Shown here: positions 10,720 to 20,524 of the stretch, piece by piece
Layout: each line of letters starts with the position of its first letter
Position numbering within the stretch: the first letter of the stretch is position 1
Origin: Cochliopodium minus
Taxonomy: Eukaryota > Discosea > Himatismenida > Cochliopodiidae
Assembly (NCBI GenBank): GCA_024220525.1
Contig: JAMYWO010000091.1
Coordinates: forward strand, 85,131 to 125,130
Direction of reading: 5' to 3'
DNA: 40,000 nucleotides
Notes under the pieces: model-generated
Database searches by the model: none
What the model was told of the DNA's origin: nothing
Seen by the model: only the letters and a program-made list of their open reading frames with translations
Made by a program: the position numbers and the translations under genes

Positions 10720-12798
10720 GAAATTTTTCTTCAACGCAAATATAAAATAATTTTTTTATTCCAAACATCATTTGTTCTATTGATTGATATTTGATCAACA
10801 AATAAAATACATTTTGTAAATTACTTTATTCTTACTCTTTTATTTTTCAGTATATCTTTTAAATTTTATTTAATTTTTATTTGAATCATTTCCGTTTGCA
10901 GAAATCTTTAAATATAATTCTTTTTTCCAAAGTTGATTTTCCTAAAGCTTCATGATGCTAAATTATTCATCTTTTATAACCATTATTTTTTCCATTTGCT
11001 TTTTTTCTTTTATAATTTTGTGAGATAGGAGGGATTTAACAAATTTAAAGAATCTTCAAAATTGTATCAAATCAAAAAAAAAAGTTGTTGACAGATGATC
11101 TTTTTTTTTAAAGGTTGATGAGTTTCACTTTGAATGAATTAATTGAGTCAAAGCGAATTCATCAAAAATTTCAAGGAGAATTATATTAAAAAATAAAATC
11201 AAAATAAAAAAAATTGATCTCATCTATGCAAGAAATATAGAAATAATTAATCTACTTTTCATCTTTAAGAAGTTTACCAAAGTTTTTGGGAATACTTGAT
11301 TGGATTTTTTTTCAACGTATTCGTTCAAAAAATTGAGAAAAAGAAAAAATTAAGCAATATCGAAACATGTTACAAAGAACCTGAATTCATTGATGTAAAG
11401 AACCCACATTCGTGATAGAATGGACTCTTAGTTTTTTAAATAGTTACATTCGTAATACTCTAACAAAATTCATTTTTAAATCAACTTTTTTTTTTGTAAT
11501 AGGGCTATTATTGGGCATGCATTTGCCCAAAATAAATCGAAGATTAATATTTTTATCAATAATTGAAATCAAATATAAATTTATTATCTTATTTTAATTT
11601 ATTATTTAAAAATTTAAATTTAAATTTCTTTAAAATTTCAAAATTGATCTTCACAAAATTGAAACTGAACAAGTGAATGATTATGGATTGAATAAAAATT
11701 TGAAAATGTAATTAATAGATTAAAATAGAGGAATGGAATTACGTTCAATTAAAGTTGATGTTAGAAAAATTTTAATTTATTGGGTATCATATTTGAAAAC
11801 ATAATGAAGCACAACAAATTATAAAAAGATAATTAAGAAATGATTAAGAAAGATTTGAAAATATTTTAATGAAATTAGTTGATAAAACCTTCAATGATGA
11901 ATATGGAATCAATGAACTTGTAGATAGGATAAAAAAGGGAAAGTTTGATGGAATTTGATGAACAATAAAAATGGAACCTTTCAAATTACTTACATTTAAT
12001 AAATATGACTCAACAAAAAACCCAAGAGTATTACTTATGGAAGATATCATTCTTTGTGAGTATATTGGATTATTTTATTTGAATAACTTGTTAATATTTG
12101 AATGGGGACAAAGAATTTGGAGAAGGTTGATTTTGATTGAAAAAATATATATATATATATATTTCATCATTATCAATTTATTTTCTATGGAGATCATTTT
12201 TTTTTGTTCAATCCAATATTTTTCCATTATTGTACAACAGTAGATTTATTTAAAAGTTCATTTTTCAAATTTCTAAAAGATTTCCAATTTTGTGATCAAA
12301 ATCTTTTAATCTACCTATTTGGATTTATTTACTTTTCTTTATTTGATGTTAAAGATTAGTGTCACATTCAATTCAAAAACATTTTGATACTCTTTAATTT
12401 CTTTTGTGTTAAATTTTATTTATTCATCTTTCTGAAATATCCCCTTAAGCTGTTTGAATATTATTTTATTATTCGTGTGTCAGGAGTTTATATTATATAA
12501 AAATAAAAATAATATAATTTAAATTTAATTATATAATTTGAAATATATCAGGTAATAATCCATAAAAAATTTGCTCTTTTAAAAGGAAAATTGGTTATGT
12601 TTTTTTCGAATGGTACAAAAAATAAAATTGTTGAATTAATTCCTTCAATTATTTTTTCATTCTATATACTACATGAAATAAATCTTCTATCAATGATGTA
12701 GTAATTGGAAAAGAGGGTTTATGGGATTCATTTTAGACATTAAATTTTGGGATTTAATTGCTGAATCGTGTTTGTAAAAATTTATTAAAAAAAAAAAA
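10720..12798. other. 2.1-kb spacer between SAM genes with possible gene remnants
   Basis: Long AT-rich spacer. Around 11870-12245 there are two short plus-strand frames: one reads MKLVDKTFNDEYGINELV and stops early; the next, starting at 11971, reads MEPFKLLTFNKYDSTKN and becomes low-complexity. They have somewhat protein-like composition but match nothing I know and may be the decayed remains of a host gene. The rest is A/T-runs and a short TA repeat near 12150. No RNA gene is seen. Confidence 0.3.
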
Positions 12799-13029
12799 AT
12801 GAACGCATATAAGGTCGAATTTAATTCAGATGAGCTATGCGAATACCTGGAAAGAAAACTCCATTTTGCCAATCAATATTCTGATTTCTTCAGGATAAAC
12901 CATATTGATGGAAATTCCTTTCTTAAAATGGAGCTCAAAAATTTGAGGGACCTTGGGATTGTTATCATAGGACATAGAGTGAGGTTCTACAGGCTCATTT
13001 TAAAGCAGAATCAAAAGTTCTTCAACTAA
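12799..13029 (+). CDS. Single SAM-domain mini-protein (cluster member 2)
   Basis: 76 residues, one SAM domain, near-duplicate of the gene at 10489 with mainly conservative changes. Shared blocks include FNSDELC, RINHIDGNSFLKM and FYRLILKQ. The conservation of INHIDG and IIGHRVR against a fast-drifting AT-rich background suggests that the protein is maintained by selection. Its A-rich leader before the ATG also resembles that of member 1. Function unknown; likely a SAM oligomerisation partner of its neighbours. Confidence 0.85.
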   Translation: MNAYKVEFNSDELCEYLERKLHFANQYSDFFRINHIDGNSFLKMELKNLRDLGIVIIGHRVRFYRLILKQNQKFFN

Positions 13030-13972
13030 AAAAAAAAAAAAATATATAATTATTTTTAATTATAAAAAACAAACACCAAATTTTCCAAACAGAGAACAAT
13101 CAAAATAGGAAGTTTAATCACAAAATACAATAAAAGAGAATAAATTATTAAAAATTTTTTTTAAAAAACAGAAAATATTTTATATTCTTCTTTAAGATTT
13201 TTTTTTTTTTTTTAAAGATTTCTTCAATTAAATTCAATTTTTACTGTTGTTATCATTGCTATCTTCATTTGCCATATTGAGGCTTGGTATTGTTTCTTGA
13301 TGGAAATCGGGAATTTCTTCATAAATAAGAAATAATTTCGAATATTTATTTTCAAATTAAAAATAATAAATAATTTAATTAAATTCAAAATTAAAACATA
13401 AAAAATTTTGATTATATTTTGGCTTTTGAGAATAGAGAATAAGCTTTAAAGAATGTTACTAATAGAATCTTTTTCATTTTTTTTTTGAGAGGAGGAAGTT
13501 TTCTCAAAGTTGTTAAGATTATATTTTGGAAATGGTTTTGTTTGTTTTTTCTTTTTCTTTTAAAAGAAAATTAAAATGTTTTAAATGAAATTTCATTAGC
13601 AAATGTAAATTTTTCACATTAAATAAAAAACTCCATTTATTGTACGGATCTATTGATTTGAATCTAATTTCAAATCTTAATTTATTTTTTTATTTAACAA
13701 AAAACAAAATTGTCAAATCAACGAAAAAGATTTCAAAATCAATTTAAATAAAATGACTTTTGAATCTTCTAAAAATACTTCTTGTTAATTTCATTTATTA
13801 CATTCAGTGTTTTCTTTTGCGAATATATTTGAAATTTATATCATATTAAATTTATAAGTTTTCTCTGAAATAGTAAAAATTAAATATTTATTTATTTCAC
13901 AAAGTAAATAAAATAAAATTTATATAATAAAAAAATATAAAAAAAAAAATTCAAGAAATTTGAAGCTCAATA
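13030..13972. other. Spacer with a possible orphan minus-strand exon pair
   Basis: Mostly featureless AT-rich DNA. On the minus strand, 13316-13234 reads as a terminal exon, IPDFHQETIPSLNMANED onward, to a stop. About 140 nt upstream, roughly 13560-13460, is a lysine/serine-rich frame with a GTAACA donor in matching phase. Further upstream exons could not be found, so this is either the tail of an unrecognised gene or a remnant. See also the findings. Confidence 0.25.
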
Positions 13973-14200
13973 ATGAACAAATTTAGAGTTGATTTCACAG
14001 AGGAAGAACTTTGCAACTGGATAGATTTGAAATTACCTTGTGGATACCTTTACTTGGATCTCCTGAAAATAAATCACATGAACGGGATGAATTTTTTGAA
14101 ATGCTCACTTTCCATGTTGAAAGAAATTGGAATTGTTGTCATAGGGCATAGATTGAGCTTTTACAAAATTGTTTTAAAGAAAAAACATAAGCTGAATTAG
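13973..14200 (+). CDS. Single SAM-domain mini-protein (cluster member 3)
   Basis: 75 residues, one SAM domain, more diverged: FTEEELCNWIDLKL, LKINHMNGMNFLK and IVVIGHRLSFYKIVL. Tryptophan in helix 1 (CNW) is closer to canonical SAM domains (W..V..WL). It has no extra domains. It is in the same orientation as members 1, 2 and 4. Confidence 0.83.
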   Translation: MNKFRVDFTEEELCNWIDLKLPCGYLYLDLLKINHMNGMNFLKCSLSMLKEIGIVVIGHRLSFYKIVLKKKHKLN

Positions 14201-15083
14201 GGATTTATCTTGATGTACATAATTACTTTTTCTCTTTTTCAATACTTTCCTTCTTCTTAAATTTTCTTATTTGATGTATTTATGGACAAAATTCGTTGTA
14301 TAATTAAAAATTTTTTTTCAAATATAAATATATATCTCAATCACAATCACAATATGCCCTCATTGATCAATTTATTTTTTAACCCTTATCATTCCCTTTT
14401 TTTGAATCAACAATTTGAAGAAATAATTTCATTATTAATAAATTTAAATTGAAATTAATTTAATTTTCCAAAGAAATCCAAAGCTATATTTTTAATTAAA
14501 TTTAAAATTCTTTTATCAATTTTCACAAAATTTTAAAATTAAAAGTTTTTTGATTATGTAAATTCTCCTCTTTTTTAACAAATTGTTACCAAACAAAATT
14601 TTATCCAAGAGTAAAATAACTTTGTTTCAAAGTAAAATGTAGTTTTCATGCAATATTTACAAGAAACAATAATATTAACAAGTTATTATTGTTGAGGTTT
14701 ATCTTTCCAAAACTTGCATGTGAGTAACACATGTATTGGTAAAATCATATTAATTTTTAAAAAAGAATTTTTAAAGTGAAACAAAATTAAAAAAAAAAAA
14801 AGTAATTTCAGAATATTTCGTTTCAAGTATCTTTCATTTTGACAAAAATTTAGATGTGAAATGGATTTTTAAAAATTATGTTAACAATATTTAAAAATAA
14901 TTTGAAATATTTTAAAATTCTAAAGTGTGTAACTAATATTTGTGTTTGGTTCCACTTTTACGTTTTTTGGACTTTTAAAAAAATCTCCTTTTAAATAATT
15001 TTATAAAAAAAATTTGTTATCTATATTTGTTGGGTATTTTTTCAAACAAAAAAAGAAAGAAAATATAAAATTGAATTTGAATA
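14201..15083. other. Intergenic spacer upstream of the triple-SAM gene
   Basis: About 880 bp of AT-rich DNA in which I see no gene, repeat or RNA fold. Confidence 0.5.
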
Positions 15084-16037
15084 ATGAAAGAATTCATAAA
15101 GAGAACTGAAATGTTTATATCTTCAATAAAAGAATCACCATTAAAATGGAACAAGACAGATTTGATAGATTGGATGATAATATTACGGTATGAAGACTAT
15201 ATACCACTCATAAACAAAAAGAGGATGAGTGGAAGAAAATTCATAGAGATGTTGAATGATAAAGAAAAATTGAAGAGATTTGGAATTGTGAAGATAGGTC
15301 ATATCAGGCTAATGAGATTGCATATGTGCAAGTTGGGAATAAATTTTGAAAGACTCAAAAAAATTGAAAAGAAAACATACACCGAACCATTGAAGAATAA
15401 ATTTGAAGCACAATATGAGGTGATATCACCACGATCCAATTTAAAATTTGATACAATCACACCAATGTTTCTCAAAAAAATGAGCAAAAGCTTGGGACAT
15501 TTAAAAGAAAAAACAAAGAAGATTAAAAAAATTGGCAAAAAGGTTCTCTATTGGGATTATCTTGATATCACATCTTGGTTGAAGGTCATTGATTTGCAGG
15601 ATTATGTGCATTCATTCATTGCTAATTCTATAAGAGGAGATATCTTGTTGGATCTCAAAGAATCGCATCTGAAGGAGATGGGGATACATTCCATGGGAAC
15701 CATCAAAAGAATTTTAAAATCCATAAAGCAATTATATCCCTCTTATTTCAAGGAATTGAAACAAAAAGAAAAAGATCTGAAGATTCCCATCAATATGAGT
15801 GCATCTTCCAAACAATTAGAAGAATGGAATGTCTTTGATGTTTTAAAATGGTTAGATAAAATTGGCATGTCTGAATATAATTGCATCTTCATCAAGGAAA
15901 TGGTCGATGGCAAAGTTCTCTTCAGCCTCAATAAAAATGATCTCAAAGATCTTGGTATAACTGCAATTGGACATCAAAAAATTATATTGACAAACATTGA
16001 GAAAATGAATGAGAAAGAAAAGAATATTATGATTTGA
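15084..16037 (+). CDS. Triple SAM-domain protein (cluster member 4)
   Basis: 317 residues, no intron. Three SAM domains lie in tandem: residues about 18-87 (KWNKTDLIDWMIILRYEDY to FGIVKIGH), about 152-217 (YWDYLDITSWLKVIDLQDY to MGIHSMG) and about 240-305 (EEWNVFDVLKWLDKIGMSEY to LGITAIGH). Linkers are lysine-rich, with a basic stretch (KEKTKKIKKIGKK) before SAM 2. The canonical W..D...WL first helix is present in SAM 2 and SAM 3, so these look more like ordinary scaffold SAM domains than the mini-proteins do. It sits at the centre of the cluster and is a natural candidate for the polymer core that the single-SAM proteins bind. That partnership is inference. Confidence 0.88.
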   Translation: MKEFIKRTEMFISSIKESPLKWNKTDLIDWMIILRYEDYIPLINKKRMSGRKFIEMLNDKEKLKRFGIVKIGHIRLMRLHMCKLGINFERLKKIEKKTYTEPLKNKFEAQYEVISPRSNLKFDTITPMFLKKMSKSLGHLKEKTKKIKKIGKKVLYWDYLDITSWLKVIDLQDYVHSFIANSIRGDILLDLKESHLKEMGIHSMGTIKRILKSIKQLYPSYFKELKQKEKDLKIPINMSASSKQLEEWNVFDVLKWLDKIGMSEYNCIFIKEMVDGKVLFSLNKNDLKDLGITAIGHQKIILTNIEKMNEKEKNIMI

Positions 16038-16138
16038 ACTTTTAAAAAAAATTTAATTTTCCTTTGGGATGTTGTAAATAAATATTTTTGAATATAATTA
16101 TTTATATCAAATTATCACAACAATATTTTTTTTGTTTT

Positions 16139-16393
16139 TCATAGCTTTGAATCTATTTTGATATGTTTCAATTTCTTTTCAGCCAAGATCAATTCAAAAA
16201 TTTCTACACTAAATCCCATTGGAAAACCCATATCACAAAGTTTTGTTATATTCAAGTGCAAAAATTCTTTTCCATCTATCTTATTTTCTTTGAATATATG
16301 AAGATTCTCATTTAGTGTTGGTATTCTTGTCAAAATCCATTTACATAACTCTTCTTGTGTGAATTCTTTTCTAAAATACTCTTCTACTCTCAT
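16139..16393 (-). CDS. Single SAM-domain mini-protein (cluster member 5)
   Basis: 84 residues with the cluster's SAM pattern: FTQEELCKWILTRI, FKENKIDGKEFLHL and MGFPMGFSVEIFELIL. The usual GHR turn is replaced by GFS, so the last-helix binding face may differ. It is tail-to-tail with the triple-SAM gene, with stops only about 100 bp apart. Confidence 0.78.
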   Translation of the reverse strand: MRVEEYFRKEFTQEELCKWILTRIPTLNENLHIFKENKIDGKEFLHLNITKLCDMGFPMGFSVEIFELILAEKKLKHIKIDSKL

Positions 16394-16560
16394 TTTTTTT
16401 TTGACCTTTTTTCTTTTTATTAATCTTTTTTATGAAACAATTTTTATTTTTGACATATGAAATTTCACACAAAACAAATTAAAATTTTATTAAATTCTTT
16501 TAATTTTAATTAATTATTTTAATTTACACTCTAAAAATTCTTTCAAAAAAATCTTGTGTT

Positions 16561-16809
16561 CTAGTCATCCTGATTAAAAAAATTTGGATTTTTAACATTG
16601 TTATCAACTATCAGCTGATACAATAAAATTTTGTATCCTAAATCATTGATACCCATTTCACCCATCTTTTCAAAGTTTAGTTGAAGAAAATTCTTTCCTT
16701 CAATATGATTGCTTTTCAAATTATTTATCACTTGGATACCATTTAAAATTTTGGAAGATATCCATTGTTCAAAATCTTCAGAGTTACTTTCTTCTTTAAA
16801 ATCTGTCAT
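16561..16809 (-). CDS. Single SAM-domain mini-protein, most diverged (cluster member 6)
   Basis: 82 residues. SAM signature is weaker but present: EDFEQWISSKI, NNLKSNHIEGKNFLQLNF and MGINDLGYKILLYQLI. The position of GHR is GYK. The first ATG opens the frame after an A/T-rich leader. Assignment depends partly on its place in the cluster. Confidence 0.7.
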   Translation of the reverse strand: MTDFKEESNSEDFEQWISSKILNGIQVINNLKSNHIEGKNFLQLNFEKMGEMGINDLGYKILLYQLIVDNNVKNPNFFNQDD

Positions 16810-17244
16810 TCCTTTTCTTTTTATTTTTTATTTATTTTTCTAAAGAAATTTGAAATTTAAAAAAACATATCAAAATTTCATTTAAATTTTTATTTTAAAC
16901 TAAAGAAATTTCAATGAAATGAAAACCTTTTACGGAAAAAATGTTATTCAGTCAGATTTTTTCAACAAACAAAGAATGAACTTAAAAGTGATCTAATCAA
17001 TCTTCCACATTAAAATGTGGAAAAATAATTATTAGGAATATTTATTTTTCTTCATAATCACAATTTAAAATTGGTTTAAAAATAGATTGGCTAAGGAATA
17101 AGCGAATATAAATTGAAGGAAAGTGGATATCCTTGTATTTATGAATAATATAAATATTTTATTTAATCTTCCTAACAAATAATCTTTTTTCTTGTTCAAA
17201 GAAAACTATAAACTACAAAAAAACCATGTTTGAACCCTATCATT
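16810..17244. other. Intergenic spacer in SAM cluster
   Basis: 435 bp of AT-rich DNA with a short inverted repeat (CCACATTAAAATGTGG, near 17005-17020) and no recognisable gene. Confidence 0.4.
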
Positions 17245-17484
17245 TCACAAAGTAGAAATTTTACAGTCCAGTTTAAGATTATCAATGAGATTAGTAAATC
17301 TGAGTCTGTTTCCTATCGAAATGATACCAATGTTCTTTAAATCAGGGAGGGTTAGCATTATGAAAGAGTGTCCATTGATGTGATTTGCTCTCAAAATATT
17401 CAAGAATTCATCAGCAAAAGGAATGTTTCTTTGAAGCCATGAACATAATTGCTCAGAGTCGAAATCCAATATATAATCTTGCAT
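17245..17484 (-). CDS. Single SAM-domain mini-protein (cluster member 7, duplicated copy)
   Basis: 79 residues. SAM pattern: FDSEQLCSWLQRNIPFADEF, LRANHINGHSFIML and IGIISIGNRLRFTNLI. It is nearly identical in protein and in the 5' leader to the gene at 18807-19031, and belongs to the same tandem duplication that carries an orphan TRAF exon. It has a few extra C-terminal residues compared with its twin. GNR replaces GHR in both. Confidence 0.85.
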   Translation of the reverse strand: MQDYILDFDSEQLCSWLQRNIPFADEFLNILRANHINGHSFIMLTLPDLKNIGIISIGNRLRFTNLIDNLKLDCKISTL

Positions 17485-17828
17485 TTCTCAATTTTATTGC
17501 TCTAAAAATTTTTTTTATTTTTTTATTTTTTTTTTTTTATTATTTATAATAATATTTTTTAATCTTCGAATTTCACAAATTCTAAAACGAAAATAAATCA
17601 CTCAAACAAAACCTTATTCATGAGTATCACAAATAATAGGAGATTATTCAGATTTTAAAGTTCTCAAAATTTAATTTTTGAAAAAATTGTGCTTGTGGAT
17701 TATGATTTTTTATATCATCCTTAAGGATAAATTTTTGTTTATTTTGGATTTCCAAAAAGAAATTTCATTTCGAAGGTTTTTTAACAAAAAAAAAAAATTT
17801 CAAAAACTTTTAATTTCAAAAATTTGAA

Positions 17829-18060
17829 TGAAATGCTTTCGGAGAATAAATTCATAATTTTACGAGTGTTATACCAAGGAAATGAGAAGTTTTAAATAGT
17901 AGTCAAAACGGAGGTGTGGCATCCCATCATTAAAGAGTTTGCTCCATTTACTTCTTTATCGTAATTTTCTGTACATTGACAAGTGCTCCAGCATGAGTAA
18001 CAGTTATTTTCGTGTGTTAGGAGATTTTTGGTGGGGAAAGTGATTGTGCAGGTTCCAAAA
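17829..18060 (-). pseudogene. Orphan, decayed copy of the last exon of the RING-TRAF gene
   Basis: Closely matches 19349-19655 (the TRAF-type zinc-finger exon), including the 3' splice region, but it is shorter, lacking an internal stretch of about 45 bp that encodes part of the zinc-finger segment (near 19400-19445 in the intact copy), and its frame is not maintained. No RING exon is found upstream before the next SAM gene, so it cannot make the full protein. It arose by the tandem duplication of the adjacent SAM gene. Confidence 0.8.
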
Positions 18061-18110
18061 TCGTATCCATATCTTCAAAAAAAAATTTTTGTTTTACAAG
18101 AGTCAAAATT

Positions 18111-18806
18111 AAATATTGAAAAAAATGAACTATTTTCCCTAGAATTAAACAAAAAAATTGAAGTAAAATAATTTTATACAAAAAATTTCTCAGAAAATAT
18201 TTTTTTGAAAATCGAATAAAAAACATTAAAATAAATCTTTTATTTATTAATTCTTTTTATTACATATGAAAAAAAAAAATCTGTTAAAAAAACACTCCAA
18301 AAATTCTTTAAAAGAAAGTTTTGTTTGTTTTCTAGTAATCTTGATTACAAAATTTGAATTAATATCAATAAAATTTTGTTTCTCATTTCACCAATCATTA
18401 CAAAGATTAGTTTTTTCTTTCAAGATAAAGTCAAATTATTTATTTTTGAGATTATATGAAATTTTTTAATTCTTTTTGCAAAATCTATATTCCTTCTTTC
18501 CATTCTTTTGGTATCTTATTTTTTTTAATTCTATGAAAAGAGTTCAAATTCACAATATTTTTAATATTCCCTGAATAAATTTATTTAAATTTATTCAATA
18601 ATACAATATCGATTTCACAAATTTTCAATTACAACTTTGTCAAGTTGATTTTTTGTTCCGATTCTTGTTTGATCAAAGTTAATGAAAAACAATTTCAATC
18701 TTTAAACAAAATTTTTAAACAATAAAATATTTTTAATCTTCTGTTTCAAATAAGAAAACTATAAAACTACAATAATACAATTTGAGTTCCTAATTTTTCA
18801 CAAAAG
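18111..18806. other. Intergenic spacer in SAM cluster
   Basis: About 700 bp between the orphan exon and the next SAM gene. Only low-complexity AT-rich DNA; open frames here look random. Confidence 0.5.
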
Positions 18807-19031
18807 TCAAAATTCCGCTTTAAGATTATTGATGAGATTTATAAATCTGAGTCTGTTTCCAACAGAAATGATACCAATGTTCTTTAAATCAGAGAGGGTT
18901 AACCTTATGAAAGAGTGCCCGTTGACGTGATTTGCTCTCAAAATATTCAAGTATTCATCAGCAAATGGAATGTTTCTTTGAAGCCATGAACATAATTGCT
19001 CAGAGTTGAAATCCAGTTCATAATCTTGCAT
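18807..19031 (-). CDS. Single SAM-domain mini-protein (cluster member 8)
   Basis: 74 residues, one SAM domain: FNSEQLCSWLQRNIPFADEY, LRANHVNGHSFIRL and IGIISVGNRLRFINLI. Differences from member 7 are few and mostly conservative. It lies about 320 bp downstream of the RING-TRAF gene on the same strand, which is likely the parental arrangement copied to give member 7 and the orphan exon. Confidence 0.86.
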   Translation of the reverse strand: MQDYELDFNSEQLCSWLQRNIPFADEYLNILRANHVNGHSFIRLTLSDLKNIGIISVGNRLRFINLINNLKAEF

Positions 19032-19720
19032 TTCTCAATTTTATTGCTCTAAAAATTTTTATCTTTTTTTTTTTATTTTTTTATTATAATTTTTATTTTT
19101 TATTATATAAATAATATTTCATTTCACAAATTCGTTGATTCACACAATAAAAAACGCAAATAAATCAACAATTAAAATTTAATTTCATTTTCACATACAT
19201 CAAACAAGTTGAATTTCTCCATTTTTGTCTTCAAATTTCCTGTGCTTTTGGATTAATAATTTATTTTTAATTTCACAAAAATAATGAAATTTCAATGAAT
19301 GAAAATTAGAACAGAATACACTTTATTTAGAAAAATTAAAGGAGGATTTCATTTTTTAAGGGAGGAACAATGCTTTCGGAGATGAAGATCATAATTTTTA
19401 CGAGTGACATACAAAGGACAACCTTTATTGGTACATTTGACACGAACATATGGACAGCTTTCGAAATGAGAAGTTTTATCTGCAGTCAAAATGGAGGTAT
19501 GGCATCCCATCTTTAAAGAGTTTGCTCCATTTACTTCTTTATCGTTAATTTCTGTTCCTTGACAAGTGCTCCAGCATGAGTAACAGTTATCTTCGTGTGT
19601 TAGGAGATCTTTGGTGGGGAAAGTGATTGTGCAGGTTCCAAAATCGTATCCATATCTTCAAAAAAAAAAAAAAGAGATGAATATCAAGAGACAAAATTAA
19701 TTATTCTTTATAAATATTAT
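18807..19720. repeat. Tandem duplication, right (parental) copy
   Basis: Counterpart of 17245-18110. It includes SAM member 8, its leader and the complete last exon of the RING-TRAF gene with part of the intron. Confidence 0.75.
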
Positions 19721-20264
19721 CAATATCTTCTGTTGATATAAAAATTTCTTCATATTCTTTATATAAAAGTTGTAAAGTGATGATATTCAAAATAAAAAAT
19801 CATAATTCTTCCAATAATTAATACAATTTAAAGAGAATTGTTAAGATCATCAAATGATTTAGAATATAAATGAAGTTCATTGAATTATATAACTTATTTC
19901 AAAAAAAATATAATATTCTTTACCTGCATTTCATATTCATTTGTTCAATCCTCTTTTGAAGTTTGACATTCAATTTTTTCTCGATTATTTGTTTGCCACA
20001 AATTTTACAATTACTATCTTTGGATATACAGGCTTCGCAAAAAATATGTCCACAAGATAATGAAAAAGGATTGAGAAATAGAGTATCACATATCTTACAT
20101 TTCAACGTCTCATCAATCTTACCAATGATTAATTTCTCTTCCAATTTCAAATTCGTTTTATATACTTTCTTTAGAATAGGATATTCGTATTTATTTGTTC
20201 TTTTGGGTGGTTCAACATTATCTGAGCTCCTATCAGATGAAAAATTGATATTGAAGAATTTCAT
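19349..20264 (-). CDS. RING finger plus TRAF-type zinc-finger protein
   Basis: Two exons (20264-19924 and 19655-19349) joined within an Arg codon give about 215 residues. Residues about 57-95 form a C3HC4 [18 protein letters not shown] and CKIC, typical of E3 ubiquitin ligases. The second exon carries cysteine/histidine pairs of TRAF-type zinc fingers ([42 protein letters not shown]). There is no C-terminal MATH domain, so this is a RING-TRAF-zf protein like the many in amoebae, probably an E3 ligase. The last exon was copied downstream in the SAM cluster. Confidence 0.88.
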
Positions 20265-20524
20265 TGAGAGAATAAAATTTTATATATTTTTTAGGGTTAT
20301 GATATGTTGATATGTTTAAATAAATTTGAGAATGATATCTTTTGTCTCAGCTTGTATCAATTTTATTTAAATTTTTCAATATAAAATAAATATCATAACA
20401 TTCCAACCTTCTTTAATAAAAAAAATATTCCTTCTTGATTTGGATTTAAAAGCAATTTTAAACCGGAAGATCATTTAAACAAACGAAAATTTTTAATTCA
20501 CTATAAATATTTTTTTTCAAAAAA

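Larger units (their letters stand above)
17245..18110. repeat. Tandem duplication, left copy (SAM gene + orphan exon)
   Basis: This stretch parallels 18807-19720: SAM gene, shared leader, a shared low-complexity block, and a copy of the final exon of the RING-TRAF gene. Similarity fades just past the exon, inside what is an intron in the intact gene. Boundaries are approximate. Confidence 0.75.

Noticed and set aside
16990-17025. Short perfect inverted repeat CCACATTAAAATGTGG as a possible terminator or binding site
   Set aside because: A single 6-bp-arm palindrome is expected by chance in DNA of this composition and is not repeated at the other SAM genes.
18017-18226. Minus-strand open frame of 69 codons
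   Set aside because: It overlaps the decayed TRAF exon in a different frame and is otherwise low-complexity AT-rich sequence.
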